Part shown: positions 31,277 to 38,675 of the stretch, piece after piece | Layout of the letters: each line of letters starts with the position of its first letter | Numbering within the stretch: position 1 is the first letter of the stretch | From: Planctomycetota bacterium | GTDB taxonomy: Bacteria; Planctomycetota; Phycisphaerae; Sedimentisphaerales; Anaerohalosphaeraceae | Direction of reading: 5' to 3' | Assembly (NCBI GenBank): GCA_019456225.1 | Contig: VRUI01000048.1 | Coordinates: 1 to 38,721, forward strand | Length of the DNA stretch: 38,721 nt | Position numbers and translations under genes: made by a program | Notes under the pieces: generated by a model | The model's database searches: none | The model's input: the letters and a program-made list of their open reading frames with translations, nothing else | What the model was told of the DNA's origin: nothing

Positions 31277-32901
31277 TGAAAGACTTTTCGCTGGCAGTTT
31301 CTTCAGAAAATAGCCAAAGTTTTGACCGGCTTGCCCAGTTGCTGGAAATAAGTGAAGGTACATTTTCTTTTACGGTAGCGACGTATCACACGCTGTCGGT
31401 TCGCGATATAATCATAGAGGCCATTAAGGGACGCTGCGGGGGTATTGTTGTCGTCAGTGTCGACGGTATTGATAATTCCATTTTGAATCAGGTCGCAGAT
31501 CGCCTCGATAATAAAAAACCCTCGGCGATATTTGTCATTGATATTGAAACTTTAGTTGTCAATGAAGAAACTAATATCAATATGATTGGCGGCCTGAATG
31601 TTTCGCGTGAAGCATGGAAGCATCACTTTCAATGTCCGGTGATTTTCTGGATGCCGGAATATCTTACCACCATTGTATCCAGAATGGCCCGGGACTTCTG
31701 GTCATGGGTGAGCCATCGTCTGGAATTTGCCGGTCAGGAATCAAACACACATATCATAGATGACATGAAAACCACCTCAACAGGCGATTACGCTGACCTG
31801 ATAAGCTCTATGAGCTATGACGATATAGCAAAACGACAAGCCGAACTGGAACAATGGCTGGCCGATCCGCCCCAGGATGAAAAGATGCAAGACATTGTAG
31901 CTCGTAGAAACGATGAGCTAAGTCAGATATACTCTCATACCGCCCAATACGAAAAGGCTGAACCGCTGTATAAGCGGGCGCTGACTATCAATGAAGCTAG
32001 TTTGGGCAAGGACCATCCGAACGTGGCCGGAGCATTAAACAACCTGGCGCAGTTGTATCAGGCGACCAATCGTCTAAAGGATGCCGAGCAGTTGATGAAA
32101 CGGGCGCTGGCGATTAATGAAACCAGTTTGGGCAAGGACCATCCGAACGTGGCCGGAGCATTAAACAACCTGGCGCATTTGTATCAGGCGACCAATCGTC
32201 TAACCGAGGCCGAGCCGCTGATGAAACGGGCGCTGACTATCGATGAATCTAGTCTAGGCAAAGACCATCCAGCCGTGGCCATAAATTTAAACAACTTGGC
32301 GACGTTGTATAAGTCGACCAATCGTCTAAAGGAGGCCGAGCCGCTGATGAAACGGGTGTTGACTATCGCTGAATCCAGTTTGGGCAAAGACCATCCGAAA
32401 GTGGCCACTGCATTAAGCAACCTGGCGGTGCTTTATCAGACGACCAATCGTCTAAAGGATGCCGAGCCGCTGATGAAACGTGCGCTGGCTATCGATGAAT
32501 CCAGTCTGGGCAGGAACCATCCGAAAGTGGCCATCAGATTAAATAACCTCGCGCAGTTGTATCAGGATACCAATCGTCTGAAAGAGGCCGAGCTGCTGAT
32601 GAAACGGGCGCTGACTATCGATGAATCCAGTCTAGGCAGGGACCATCCGGACGTGGCCAGAGATTTAAACAACCTGGCGCAGTTGTATCATGCGACCAAT
32701 CGCCTAAAGGATGCCGAGCCGCTGATGAAACGGACGCTTGAGATAGTCATTGATTTTACCCGGCAAACAGGACATCGGCATCCGCATTTGATGACGGTAT
32801 TTGATAATTATTCCAAATTATTGGTTAAAATGGGAGACAGTCAGGATCAGGCAAGAGCCAAAGTAATTGCTATGGCTCCTGATCTGTTTGTGGGGAAATA
32901 A
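31276..32901 (+). CDS. TPR protein with novel N-terminal domain, partner of the ATPase
   Basis: The 541-residue protein has two parts. Residues 1-165 form an alpha/beta domain (GIVVVSVDGID, SAIFVIDIETL, LNVSREAW, CPVIFWMPEYL, RDFWSWVSHRLEF). This block precedes TPRs in other bacterial proteins, but I know no experimental function. It looks like a P-loop-type or receiver-like fold without a Walker A. From residue 228 there are six 42-residue kinesin-light-chain-type TPRs (each AE-x-LMKRALTI...SLGKDHP...LNNLAxLY) and a degenerate seventh, a scaffold for binding a protein or peptide. Translational coupling to the ATPase implies a two-component sensor or effector module. Confidence 0.75.
   Translation: MKDFSLAVSSENSQSFDRLAQLLEISEGTFSFTVATYHTLSVRDIIIEAIKGRCGGIVVVSVDGIDNSILNQVADRLDNKKPSAIFVIDIETLVVNEETNINMIGGLNVSREAWKHHFQCPVIFWMPEYLTTIVSRMARDFWSWVSHRLEFAGQESNTHIIDDMKTTSTGDYADLISSMSYDDIAKRQAELEQWLADPPQDEKMQDIVARRNDELSQIYSHTAQYEKAEPLYKRALTINEASLGKDHPNVAGALNNLAQLYQATNRLKDAEQLMKRALAINETSLGKDHPNVAGALNNLAHLYQATNRLTEAEPLMKRALTIDESSLGKDHPAVAINLNNLATLYKSTNRLKEAEPLMKRVLTIAESSLGKDHPKVATALSNLAVLYQTTNRLKDAEPLMKRALAIDESSLGRNHPKVAIRLNNLAQLYQDTNRLKEAELLMKRALTIDESSLGRDHPDVARDLNNLAQLYHATNRLKDAEPLMKRTLEIVIDFTRQTGHRHPHLMTVFDNYSKLLVKMGDSQDQARAKVIAMAPDLFVGK
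31957..32712 (+). repeat. Six tandem 126-bp repeats encoding TPRs
   Basis: Six in-frame 126-bp units begin at 31957, 32083, 32209, 32335, 32461 and 32587. Units 1 and 2 are nearly identical over long stretches at the DNA level. A diverged seventh unit starts at 32713. Confidence 0.85.
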
Positions 32902-33086
32902 AGGGTCCGGGAAATAAAGGTTCAGACACTTTTTTCGGGTGAATCACTCTTTTTGATGGCATAAACTGCGATTATTCCCCGTTGAAAATAACTAACTATT
33001 TGAAAGAGCCGGTGATGTTACGAGAAATTTATCCGTGGAAAATAACCTGGCCCTGGTCCCATTTTTCCCTTTAATGTTTTTTACCG

Positions 33087-33191
33087 TTATTCCATCAATA
33101 ACCAGTTTTGAGCCATCTGTGCAAGATCATCCACATCGATATTATCATCCAACGGCAGGTAGCAATCGCAGGGCCGGTCGTTCCATATTTT
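33087..33191 (-). pseudogene. Remnant of a secreted protein's dockerin-like C-terminal tail
   Basis: On the minus strand a frame bounded by TAG and TAA encodes 34 residues, including NDRPCDCYLP, then DDNIDVDDLAQMAQNWLLME. The D-x-N-x-D-x-x-D-L-A-x-M-A-x-NWL pattern is the dockerin-like tail common at the ends of secreted Planctomycetota proteins. Nothing coding lies upstream, so only the tail is left. Confidence 0.45.
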
Positions 33192-33221
33192 CTACGGGTT
33201 TTGTTTTTTTTTCGGTTCGGC

Positions 33222-33280
33222 GCCTGCCGCCTTTGGCGTCAGGCTTTACCCCGCATTGGTGAATGCGGGGTTAATGGGGG
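33222..33280 (+). terminator. Two consecutive hairpins followed by T-runs
   Basis: Hairpin 1 is GCCTGCCGCC/GGCGTCAGGC around TTT, with one mismatch. Hairpin 2 is ACCCCGCATT/AATGCGGGGT around GGTG, a perfect 10-bp stem. TTTTTG and TTTTTTTT follow about 10-20 bases later. They lie upstream of the proposed pyrR promoter, so they more likely end transcription from the left than attenuate pyrR. Confidence 0.5.
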
Positions 33281-33298
33281 TTTTTGTTTTTTTTGGCG

Positions 33299-33327
33299 TT
33301 GCATTGGGTTGGTTTGGGTGGTATACT
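33299..33327 (+). promoter_or_regulatory. Promoter of pyrR
   Basis: TTGCAT at 33299-33304, a 17-base spacer and TATACT at 33322-33327. Transcription would start near 33334, leaving about 28 bases before the ATG, too short for an attenuator. Confidence 0.55.
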
Positions 33328-33361
33328 CTTGGGGATTCTATACTTTTGTGGACATACTAAC

Positions 33362-33895
33362 ATGAAAATACTCTTAAATGCAGGCCAGGTTCGGGCGGCT
33401 GTTGATGAGCTTGTTGGGCAGATGGCCGCGGCTACGCCGGCTGGGACGGATATTGCCGTTATCGGCATTAAGAGCCGGGGGGAGATACTTGCTCAGCGGT
33501 TTTCGCAGAAACTTACGGATAAACTCGGCAGGGATATCCCGTGCGGGGCTCTGGATATTACCCTCTATCGCGACGATATTAACGACCCGCACGGCAAGGC
33601 TCAGCCGACCGTGCGGAGTACCGAGATCGATTTCAATATCGACGGGCTGATAATCATACTCGTCGACGATGTGCTGGAAACGGGCAGGTCGATCCGGGCG
33701 GCGATGGATGCGCTGATCGATCTTGGCAGACCCAGGGCAATACGGCTTGCGGTGCTCATCGACCGGGGACACAGAGAACTGCCGATCCAAGCGGATTTCT
33801 ACTCGTGCAAAGTTGATGTGCCGCAGGATGAGTCTGTCGAAGTTAGCCTGGTTGAGACTGATGATGTTGATCAGGTTGCTGTTAGTAAAGGGTGA
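33362..33895 (+). CDS. pyrR: PyrR bifunctional regulator / uracil phosphoribosyltransferase
   Basis: The ATG at 33362 gives a 177-residue protein with normal PyrR length and start (residues 1-20 MKILLNAGQVRAAVDELVGQ). The PRPP-binding loop is VDDVLETGRSIRAAMD with D102 and D103. KSRGEILAQRF and DITLYRDDI are also typical. PyrR binds pyr mRNA in response to UMP and can make UMP from uracil and PRPP. It heads a pyrR-pyrB-pyrC run. No PyrR anti-terminator binding loop is evident ahead of it or of pyrB, so regulation may differ from Bacillus, or the enzyme activity may be the main role here. Confidence 0.9.
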   Translation: MKILLNAGQVRAAVDELVGQMAAATPAGTDIAVIGIKSRGEILAQRFSQKLTDKLGRDIPCGALDITLYRDDINDPHGKAQPTVRSTEIDFNIDGLIIILVDDVLETGRSIRAAMDALIDLGRPRAIRLAVLIDRGHRELPIQADFYSCKVDVPQDESVEVSLVETDDVDQVAVSKG

Positions 33896-33896
33896 A

Positions 33897-34030
33897 GCGG
33901 GCAGCGGGCAGCGAAAGGCGAATAGCCAACAAGGAATATCGAATTATGAAGTAAAAGGCGAATATCCAATATCCAACAAGGAATATCGAATTATGAAGTA
34001 AAAGGCGAACAGGGAAGTAAAAGGCGAAAG
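33897..34030 (+). repeat. Tandem duplication between pyrR and pyrB
   Basis: A unit containing CCAACAAGGAATATCGAATT and ATGAAGTAAAAGGCGAA occurs twice, around 33926-33962 and 33973-34009. Extra AAGTAAAAGGCGAA and GCAGCGGG pieces lie at the ends. The GGGCAGCG piece also occurs near 29085. Confidence 0.8.
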
Positions 34031-34040
34031 GCTTTGGGAC

Positions 34041-35000
34041 GTGATTAGACGAAATACTAAATTTAACTGGAAACGCAAACACCTGCTTTCGCTTCGTGAT
34101 CTTTCGAGGCAGGAGCTGGAGCATATTTTCGAGACGGCGAAAGGTTTCGAGCAGTTCAGCACGCGTTCGATCAAAAAAGCTCCTACCCTTCGCGGTAAGG
34201 TGATGGTCAATATGTTTTTCGAGGACAGCACGCGGACACGGATCAGCTTTTCGCTGGCGGCGAGTCGGCTTAGCGCTGACATTGTCGACTTTACGAAAAA
34301 GTCAAGCTCTGTGAGCAAAGGGGAAACGCTTATCGATACGGCGAGGAACCTGGAAGCGATGGGGATCGATATCGTGGTTATCCGGCATAACGCCGGCGGT
34401 GCGGCGAAACTGCTTAGCCGGAGCATAAACGCATGCGTCGTCAATGCAGGCGACGGGTTCAACGAACACCCGACACAGGGACTGCTTGACGTTTACACTA
34501 TCGTAAAAGAAAAGGGCTCGCTGGAAGGGCTGAAGATCGGTATCGTCGGCGATATCGCTCACTCGCGGGTTGCACGAAGTAATATCTGGGCGATGACGAA
34601 ACTCGGGGCAGAGGTCACCCTGGTGGGCCCGCCGACGCTGATGCCTGCCAAGGTCGATCAGCTTCCGGTTAATGTTTCATACAACCTCGATGATGTTATC
34701 GAAAATCTCGACGTGATCAATATGCTCAGGATCCAGTTTGAAAGGATGGGCGGCAACCCATTCCCGTCGGTTCGTGAGTATTCGCACTTCTTCGGGCTTA
34801 CCGTCGAACGAGCGCAGCGGGCGAAACCGGGGATGCTGGTTATGCATCCGGGGCCGATCAACCGCGGGCTGGAAATGGAGTCGGAAGTGGCCGACGGGGA
34901 AAAATCGGTTATTCTGAAACAGGTTGCTAACGGACTGGCGATACGGATGGCGGTGCTGTTTTTGGTAAACCAGGCGGCGATGCAAGAAGGGAAAAAATAA
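34041..35000 (+). CDS. pyrB: Aspartate carbamoyltransferase catalytic subunit
   Basis: The 319-residue enzyme joins carbamoyl phosphate and aspartate, the second step of UMP synthesis. Carbamoyl-phosphate motif STRTR is at 63-67. SKGETLIDTARNLEAMG, NAGDGFNEHPTQGLLD and VMHPGPINRGLEM follow. The start is GTG with AAAGG about 11 bases upstream. No pyrI-like regulatory subunit lies nearby, which fits the class paired with or standing beside dihydroorotase in many bacteria. It lies 145 bp after pyrR and 292 bp before pyrC, with repeats on both sides. Confidence 0.95.
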   Translation: MIRRNTKFNWKRKHLLSLRDLSRQELEHIFETAKGFEQFSTRSIKKAPTLRGKVMVNMFFEDSTRTRISFSLAASRLSADIVDFTKKSSSVSKGETLIDTARNLEAMGIDIVVIRHNAGGAAKLLSRSINACVVNAGDGFNEHPTQGLLDVYTIVKEKGSLEGLKIGIVGDIAHSRVARSNIWAMTKLGAEVTLVGPPTLMPAKVDQLPVNVSYNLDDVIENLDVINMLRIQFERMGGNPFPSVREYSHFFGLTVERAQRAKPGMLVMHPGPINRGLEMESEVADGEKSVILKQVANGLAIRMAVLFLVNQAAMQEGKK

Positions 35001-35292
35001 AAACTATTTATCCGCGGATTACGCGGATTACACGGATTATTTTAAATTAAAAACAGCGATTGGTGTTTTGTTGGGTTTTGCTTGCGACTTTTGTTAGTCA
35101 ACTCTGTTTTCCTTTTTGCCACAGAGGGCACAGAGGACCACAGAGGAAAAAAGAGAAAAGAGTTAAAAGCGAACAGGCCGAATTGTTTTTTGTTGGTTAT
35201 TGGTTATTCCTTGTTCGTTATTGGATATTCAAATTAACAGCTATGTCGGCAAGATGCCGACGCTACGAAACTTTATTGGGCAGTTATGGCTT
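35001..35292. repeat. Repeat-filled gap between pyrB and pyrC
   Basis: It starts with a block of about 36 bp (TTTATCCGCGGATTACGCGG then ATTACACGGATTATTTT, 35008-35043) that recurs at 37137-37169. A CACAGAGG tandem motif lies at 35121-35148. Near 35200 comes TTGGTTATTCCTTGTTCGTT, similar in style to the pyrR-pyrB repeats. No gene and no clear promoter. Confidence 0.65.
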
Positions 35293-36576
35293 ATGAGCGA
35301 TACTAAGAAGATACTTATTAAGGGCGGCAGGGTTGTTGACCCGGCTAACGGTTTTGACGAAGTTGCCGATGTGCTTATTGTCGATCATAAGATCGAGGCT
35401 GTCGGTTCTGTTAAAGATGCCGGTGCTGAAGTCATTGACGCTAACGGGTGTATTGTCTGCCCGGGGCTGATCGACCTGCATGTGCATTTTCGAGAGCCCG
35501 GCGATGAGGAAGAAGAGACTATCTTTAGCGGTTCGGCGGCGGCGGTGGCGGGCGGGTTTACGTCTGTTGTGTGTATGCCGAATACTAAACCGGCTATCGA
35601 CGATGAGACGAGTGTCGAGTATATCCACCGGATGGGGCGGCAGGCGAGAAAGACGTTTATATATTGCATGGGTGCGATCACAAAGGACCGCAAAGGCGAA
35701 GAGCTTGCCGAGATGGGGCTTATGGTAAAGGCTGGCGCGATCGGGTTTACCGATGACGGGGCCGGGGTGCAGAACGCGGCGGTGATGCTTCGGGCTTTGA
35801 AGTATGCACAGATGTTCGATATCGTGATCTCGCAGCACTGCCATGATTCTTCGCTTGGTTCCAACGGCGTGATGAACTCGGGGTATAACTCGACGATACT
35901 CGGATTGCCGGGGATGGATCCGCTTGCCGAAGAGATGATGCTTTGGCGAGATGTGCAGCTTGTTAAAAAGACGAACGTTCGCTACCATGCTCAGCATCTT
36001 TCGACGGCTGGTTCGGTGAAGATCATCAGAGAAGCCAAGGCGGACGGGCTGCCGGTTTCGTGCGAGGTTACTCCGCATCACCTTTTGTTTACCGATGACG
36101 CGGTTATGGACTATGATACGAATTTTAAGGTTAACCCCCCTCTTCGGACGGCTGCGGATATTGAGGCGCTTAAATCGGCGATCAAGGATGGGGTGGTTGA
36201 CTGCCTGGCGACGGATCATGCTCCGCATCTGCAGAGTGAAAAGGAACTGGAGTTTCTTACGGCACCTTGCGGGATCGCCAGTCTTGAGTGTGCGCTGGCG
36301 CTTTATGTCAGGGCTTTGGTCGAGCCGGGGGTAATCGGGTGGTCGGAGCTTATCGCTCTTATGACTTATAAGCCGGCGGGGGTTATCGGCGTTGATAAGG
36401 GGACGCTTACGGTTGGGTCGCGGGCCGATGTTACGATCTTCGATCCCGATGCTGAGTATGTTATCGATACGGAAAAATTCTACTCCAAAAGCAGGAACTG
36501 TCCGTATGACGGATGGAAGGTGAGTGCGAAGATAAAGACGACCATAGTCGCCGGCGAAATACGGTACTCAAACTGA
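35293..36576 (+). CDS. pyrC: Dihydroorotase
   Basis: The 427-residue amidohydrolase closes carbamoyl-aspartate to dihydroorotate, the third step of UMP synthesis. Metal ligands H63 and H65 lie in HVHFREPGDEEEE. Later motifs are GFTDDGAGVQNAAVM, QHCHD, YHAQHLST and LATDHAPH, with catalytic D308. This is the long class I type. I start at the ATG at 35293 because it aligns with the family start; only a weak ribosome binding site is visible. The stop codon lies inside a perfect hairpin at 36569-36591. Confidence 0.93.
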   Translation: MSDTKKILIKGGRVVDPANGFDEVADVLIVDHKIEAVGSVKDAGAEVIDANGCIVCPGLIDLHVHFREPGDEEEETIFSGSAAAVAGGFTSVVCMPNTKPAIDDETSVEYIHRMGRQARKTFIYCMGAITKDRKGEELAEMGLMVKAGAIGFTDDGAGVQNAAVMLRALKYAQMFDIVISQHCHDSSLGSNGVMNSGYNSTILGLPGMDPLAEEMMLWRDVQLVKKTNVRYHAQHLSTAGSVKIIREAKADGLPVSCEVTPHHLLFTDDAVMDYDTNFKVNPPLRTAADIEALKSAIKDGVVDCLATDHAPHLQSEKELEFLTAPCGIASLECALALYVRALVEPGVIGWSELIALMTYKPAGVIGVDKGTLTVGSRADVTIFDPDAEYVIDTEKFYSKSRNCPYDGWKVSAKIKTTIVAGEIRYSN

Positions 36577-36591
36577 CCTGCGGTCAGTTTG
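36569..36591 (+). terminator. Hairpin spanning the pyrC stop codon
   Basis: CAAACTGACC, loop TGC, GGTCAGTTTG: a perfect 10-bp stem containing the pyrC TGA. No U-run follows, so it is either a weak terminator or an mRNA-stabilising 3' end. Confidence 0.45.
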
Positions 36592-36656
36592 AGATTGATT
36601 ATTGATTATTTATAATTGATTATTAAAAGGAAACCGCCTTCGGCGGAAGCTATTTT
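36592..36656 (+). repeat. Palindromic intergenic element ahead of the yacP-like gene
   Basis: TTATTTATAATTGATTATTA is followed by AAAGGAAACCGCCTTCGGCG and GAAGC. The palindrome is CCGCC-TTC-GGCGG. It resembles the DNA before deoC (28031-28087) and after deoC (28785-28850). Here the stem ends in GGAAG, a few bases from the ATG at 36657, so pairing could hide the ribosome binding site. Confidence 0.55.
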
Positions 36657-37130
36657 ATGCCTATAATTATTGATGGATACAATTTGCTTCGTTGGGTTCA
36701 GGGCATCGAGGAGTATCAGTCGCTTGACGAGGCTTCGCTTTGCAGGATCGTCTCGGAGTATCTTGTTCGCGTGCGGACTTTTGCGCAGGTTATCTTTGAC
36801 GGGATCGGCCCGCCGGATAAGTCTGAGCTTGGCGGGATCGATAACCTGGAGGTCTTTTTCTCGGGTGAAAACCTGGAAGCCGACGACATTATCGAAGAGA
36901 AAATCGAAGAATACAGCGCGCCGAAGAATATGGTCGTGGTAAGCACCGACAGGAGGATTCGGGCGGCGGCGAACAAAAGAAAATCAATATCGGTGACCAG
37001 CGATATCTTCTGGCTTTCGATGATAGAACAACTCGACAAGAAAAAACCAACGCCAATGCCGAAGGAAAAACGGCAGGGAATTACCGAAAGCGAGACGGAT
37101 GCGTGGATGGATGAGTTTGATTTGGAGTAG
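36657..37130 (+). CDS. YacP-like NYN-domain ribonuclease
   Basis: The 157-residue protein has the NYN/PIN-like acidic motifs: IIDGYNLL (D6), VIFDGIGPP, EADDIIEE (D76, D77) and STDRRIRAAA (D98). YacP-type NYN proteins are small RNases that take part in RNA turnover or rRNA processing. Members are about 150-180 residues, as here. It follows pyrC after 80 bp and may be co-transcribed with it, or start from its own promoter in the palindromic element. Confidence 0.8.
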   Translation: MPIIIDGYNLLRWVQGIEEYQSLDEASLCRIVSEYLVRVRTFAQVIFDGIGPPDKSELGGIDNLEVFFSGENLEADDIIEEKIEEYSAPKNMVVVSTDRRIRAAANKRKSISVTSDIFWLSMIEQLDKKKPTPMPKEKRQGITESETDAWMDEFDLE

Positions 37131-37136
37131 CTTTTT

Positions 37137-37170
37137 TTATCCGCGGATTACGCGGATTACACGGATTATT
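37137..37170 (+). repeat. GCGGATTACGCGGATT repeat, second long copy
   Basis: TTATCCGCGGATTACGCGGA then TTACACGGATTATTTT matches 35008-35043 almost exactly. It has an internal 9-10-bp periodicity. Confidence 0.8.
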
Positions 37171-37270
37171 TTTTGAGTAAAAAGCAAATTACTGATTCGT
37201 TCTTTACTGTAAATTCCCTTTTGTTTTGTTGGGGTTTTATCCCTGCGCTTGCGCTTCGGGCTTTTATTTT

Positions 37271-38422
37271 CTATTTGTAGATTTTGGTTTTTGGGTTGAA
37301 TACTAACCATGCGAAGGCGAAGCAGTTTTTGTGGTTTATTGGGGTTAGCTGCTTTCCGGTCAAGGGGCCCTGGATTGCTTTTCCTGTTATTGTCCAGACG
37401 GACCGGGTCTGCATGTCTATGAAGTATTTTCCGTCGTAGGCGAATGTCAAGCGGTGGCTGCCGAGTGTGCGTAAAAAGACGGCTGTCGAGCCTGTGGGGC
37501 GCGAATTTCGTATCCATTGTCTGTCCAGTGCCGAGACCGCTCCGTCGTTGTGGAAGACGGCGACGGACACACCGCTTATCTCGTCGTTGATGACTCCTCT
37601 TGAACTTGTTAAAAAGCTCGGGTACGCTACGGCACGGCCGCCAACGGCTACGGCGATTACCTTTTCCATCGGCGGCAGTAATGCGATGACATCGCCTTTG
37701 AACATGACCGGCAGAGACGAAGCGTCGTCGTATCCGATATATGGGTTTTCGCCGTAGGGACGATGGTAACCTGTTTTCCGCGAAAGAACTTTTGACTTTT
37801 TGCAGGACTGTGTGAACTGACCGAACGAGATCAGCTGGGCGGGTATTTGCTCGAGCTTATGGCCTGCCATGTCGCCGACGAGGGCGCGGCCGGTGAACTG
37901 CTGCCATAGAGTTTCGGTTTGCTTGTCGTACATTATCATTCCGGAATTTCTGAGCATCCCCGAAACACCGAAAGTCAGGCGGCGTCCTTTGACGGTTCTC
38001 TTGAATACCGATACCGAATAACTGAGCGGACAAAATGTTACGGCGATGGGCACGCCTTCGATGCGGTCGTTTATTATCTCGTGCCAGATCAGTATCTGGA
38101 GGGGGTAGGCTTTGGTGGTTTTGCCGAGACGCACGGAGATAACCGGTTCGCGGTCCGGCAGCCAGCGGAGAACGTCGAAGGGCAATTCAAATTCCGGTGC
38201 GGTTATCGCGGGTATGTCGTCTTTGCCGGGGCCGGCGTCTGTAAGTTCGTCGATGAAGATGAGCGTTTTTGATGTGTTCGTCTGCCAACCGGTAAGATCG
38301 GTTGAGCGGGCGGGGATTACTGCAGGACGGTATTCGACGGCGATGGCGGTAAATAATATGACCAGCACCACCGCTGTCTTCACCGCAAAGAACACAACAA
38401 GATTATGAAACCTGGAATACAC
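37271..38422 (-). CDS. Membrane-anchored DUF3179 protein
   Basis: I start at the GTG at 38422, which has GGAGGAG 11 bases upstream; an in-frame GTG at 38554 would add 44 residues without a good binding site. The 383-residue protein has one N-terminal membrane segment (VVFFAVKTAVVLVILFTAIA) and then a DUF3179 domain: PLQILIWHEIIND, VTFCPLSYSVSVF, FGVSGMLRNSGMIMYD, LWQQFTGRALVG and GVINDEISG. Most family members have a CPLC motif; here the second cysteine is S134. The function of DUF3179 is not known; the location is probably extracytoplasmic. Confidence 0.8.
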   Translation of the reverse strand: MYSRFHNLVVFFAVKTAVVLVILFTAIAVEYRPAVIPARSTDLTGWQTNTSKTLIFIDELTDAGPGKDDIPAITAPEFELPFDVLRWLPDREPVISVRLGKTTKAYPLQILIWHEIINDRIEGVPIAVTFCPLSYSVSVFKRTVKGRRLTFGVSGMLRNSGMIMYDKQTETLWQQFTGRALVGDMAGHKLEQIPAQLISFGQFTQSCKKSKVLSRKTGYHRPYGENPYIGYDDASSLPVMFKGDVIALLPPMEKVIAVAVGGRAVAYPSFLTSSRGVINDEISGVSVAVFHNDGAVSALDRQWIRNSRPTGSTAVFLRTLGSHRLTFAYDGKYFIDMQTRSVWTITGKAIQGPLTGKQLTPINHKNCFAFAWLVFNPKTKIYK

Positions 38423-38598
38423 GATATTGTCTACTCCTCCAGAAGTTTCCAAAAATACTACTTTGAGTTTATACGCCGAAAATGGCGGGCGGTTCGGTGG
38501 GCCTTGTCGGTTAGGAATATTGGTCTGAGAATAGTGAGGATTGCGAATTTGCACTTGATTTTGATGGATTCGGGATCCATACAGGCAACACAGAGTGG

Positions 38599-38651
38599 CT
38601 ATAGTATATGTTTACCCAGAATGTCACTCTGGGACATAGCGCGCGGTACTG
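38599..38651. repeat. Dispersed repeat, copy 2 (first copy at 29131)
   Basis: CTATAGTATATGTTTACCCA, then a TGTC...GACA palindrome and ATAGCGCGCGGT, matching 29131-29183 with a few changes. Confidence 0.75.
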
Positions 38652-38675
38652 CTGCATATATTCTGGTGGGCTGGG

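Larger units (their letters stand above)
32902..33361. other. Gap between the TPR gene and pyrR
   Basis: No intact gene. It holds a minus-strand dockerin-like tail remnant (33087-33191), two consecutive hairpins (33222-33280), T-runs, and the pyrR promoter at 33299-33327. Confidence 0.6.

Noticed and set aside
31957-32840. Tandem repeats as a minisatellite or CRISPR
   Set aside because: Units are exactly 126 bp, in frame, contiguous and encode 42-residue TPRs.
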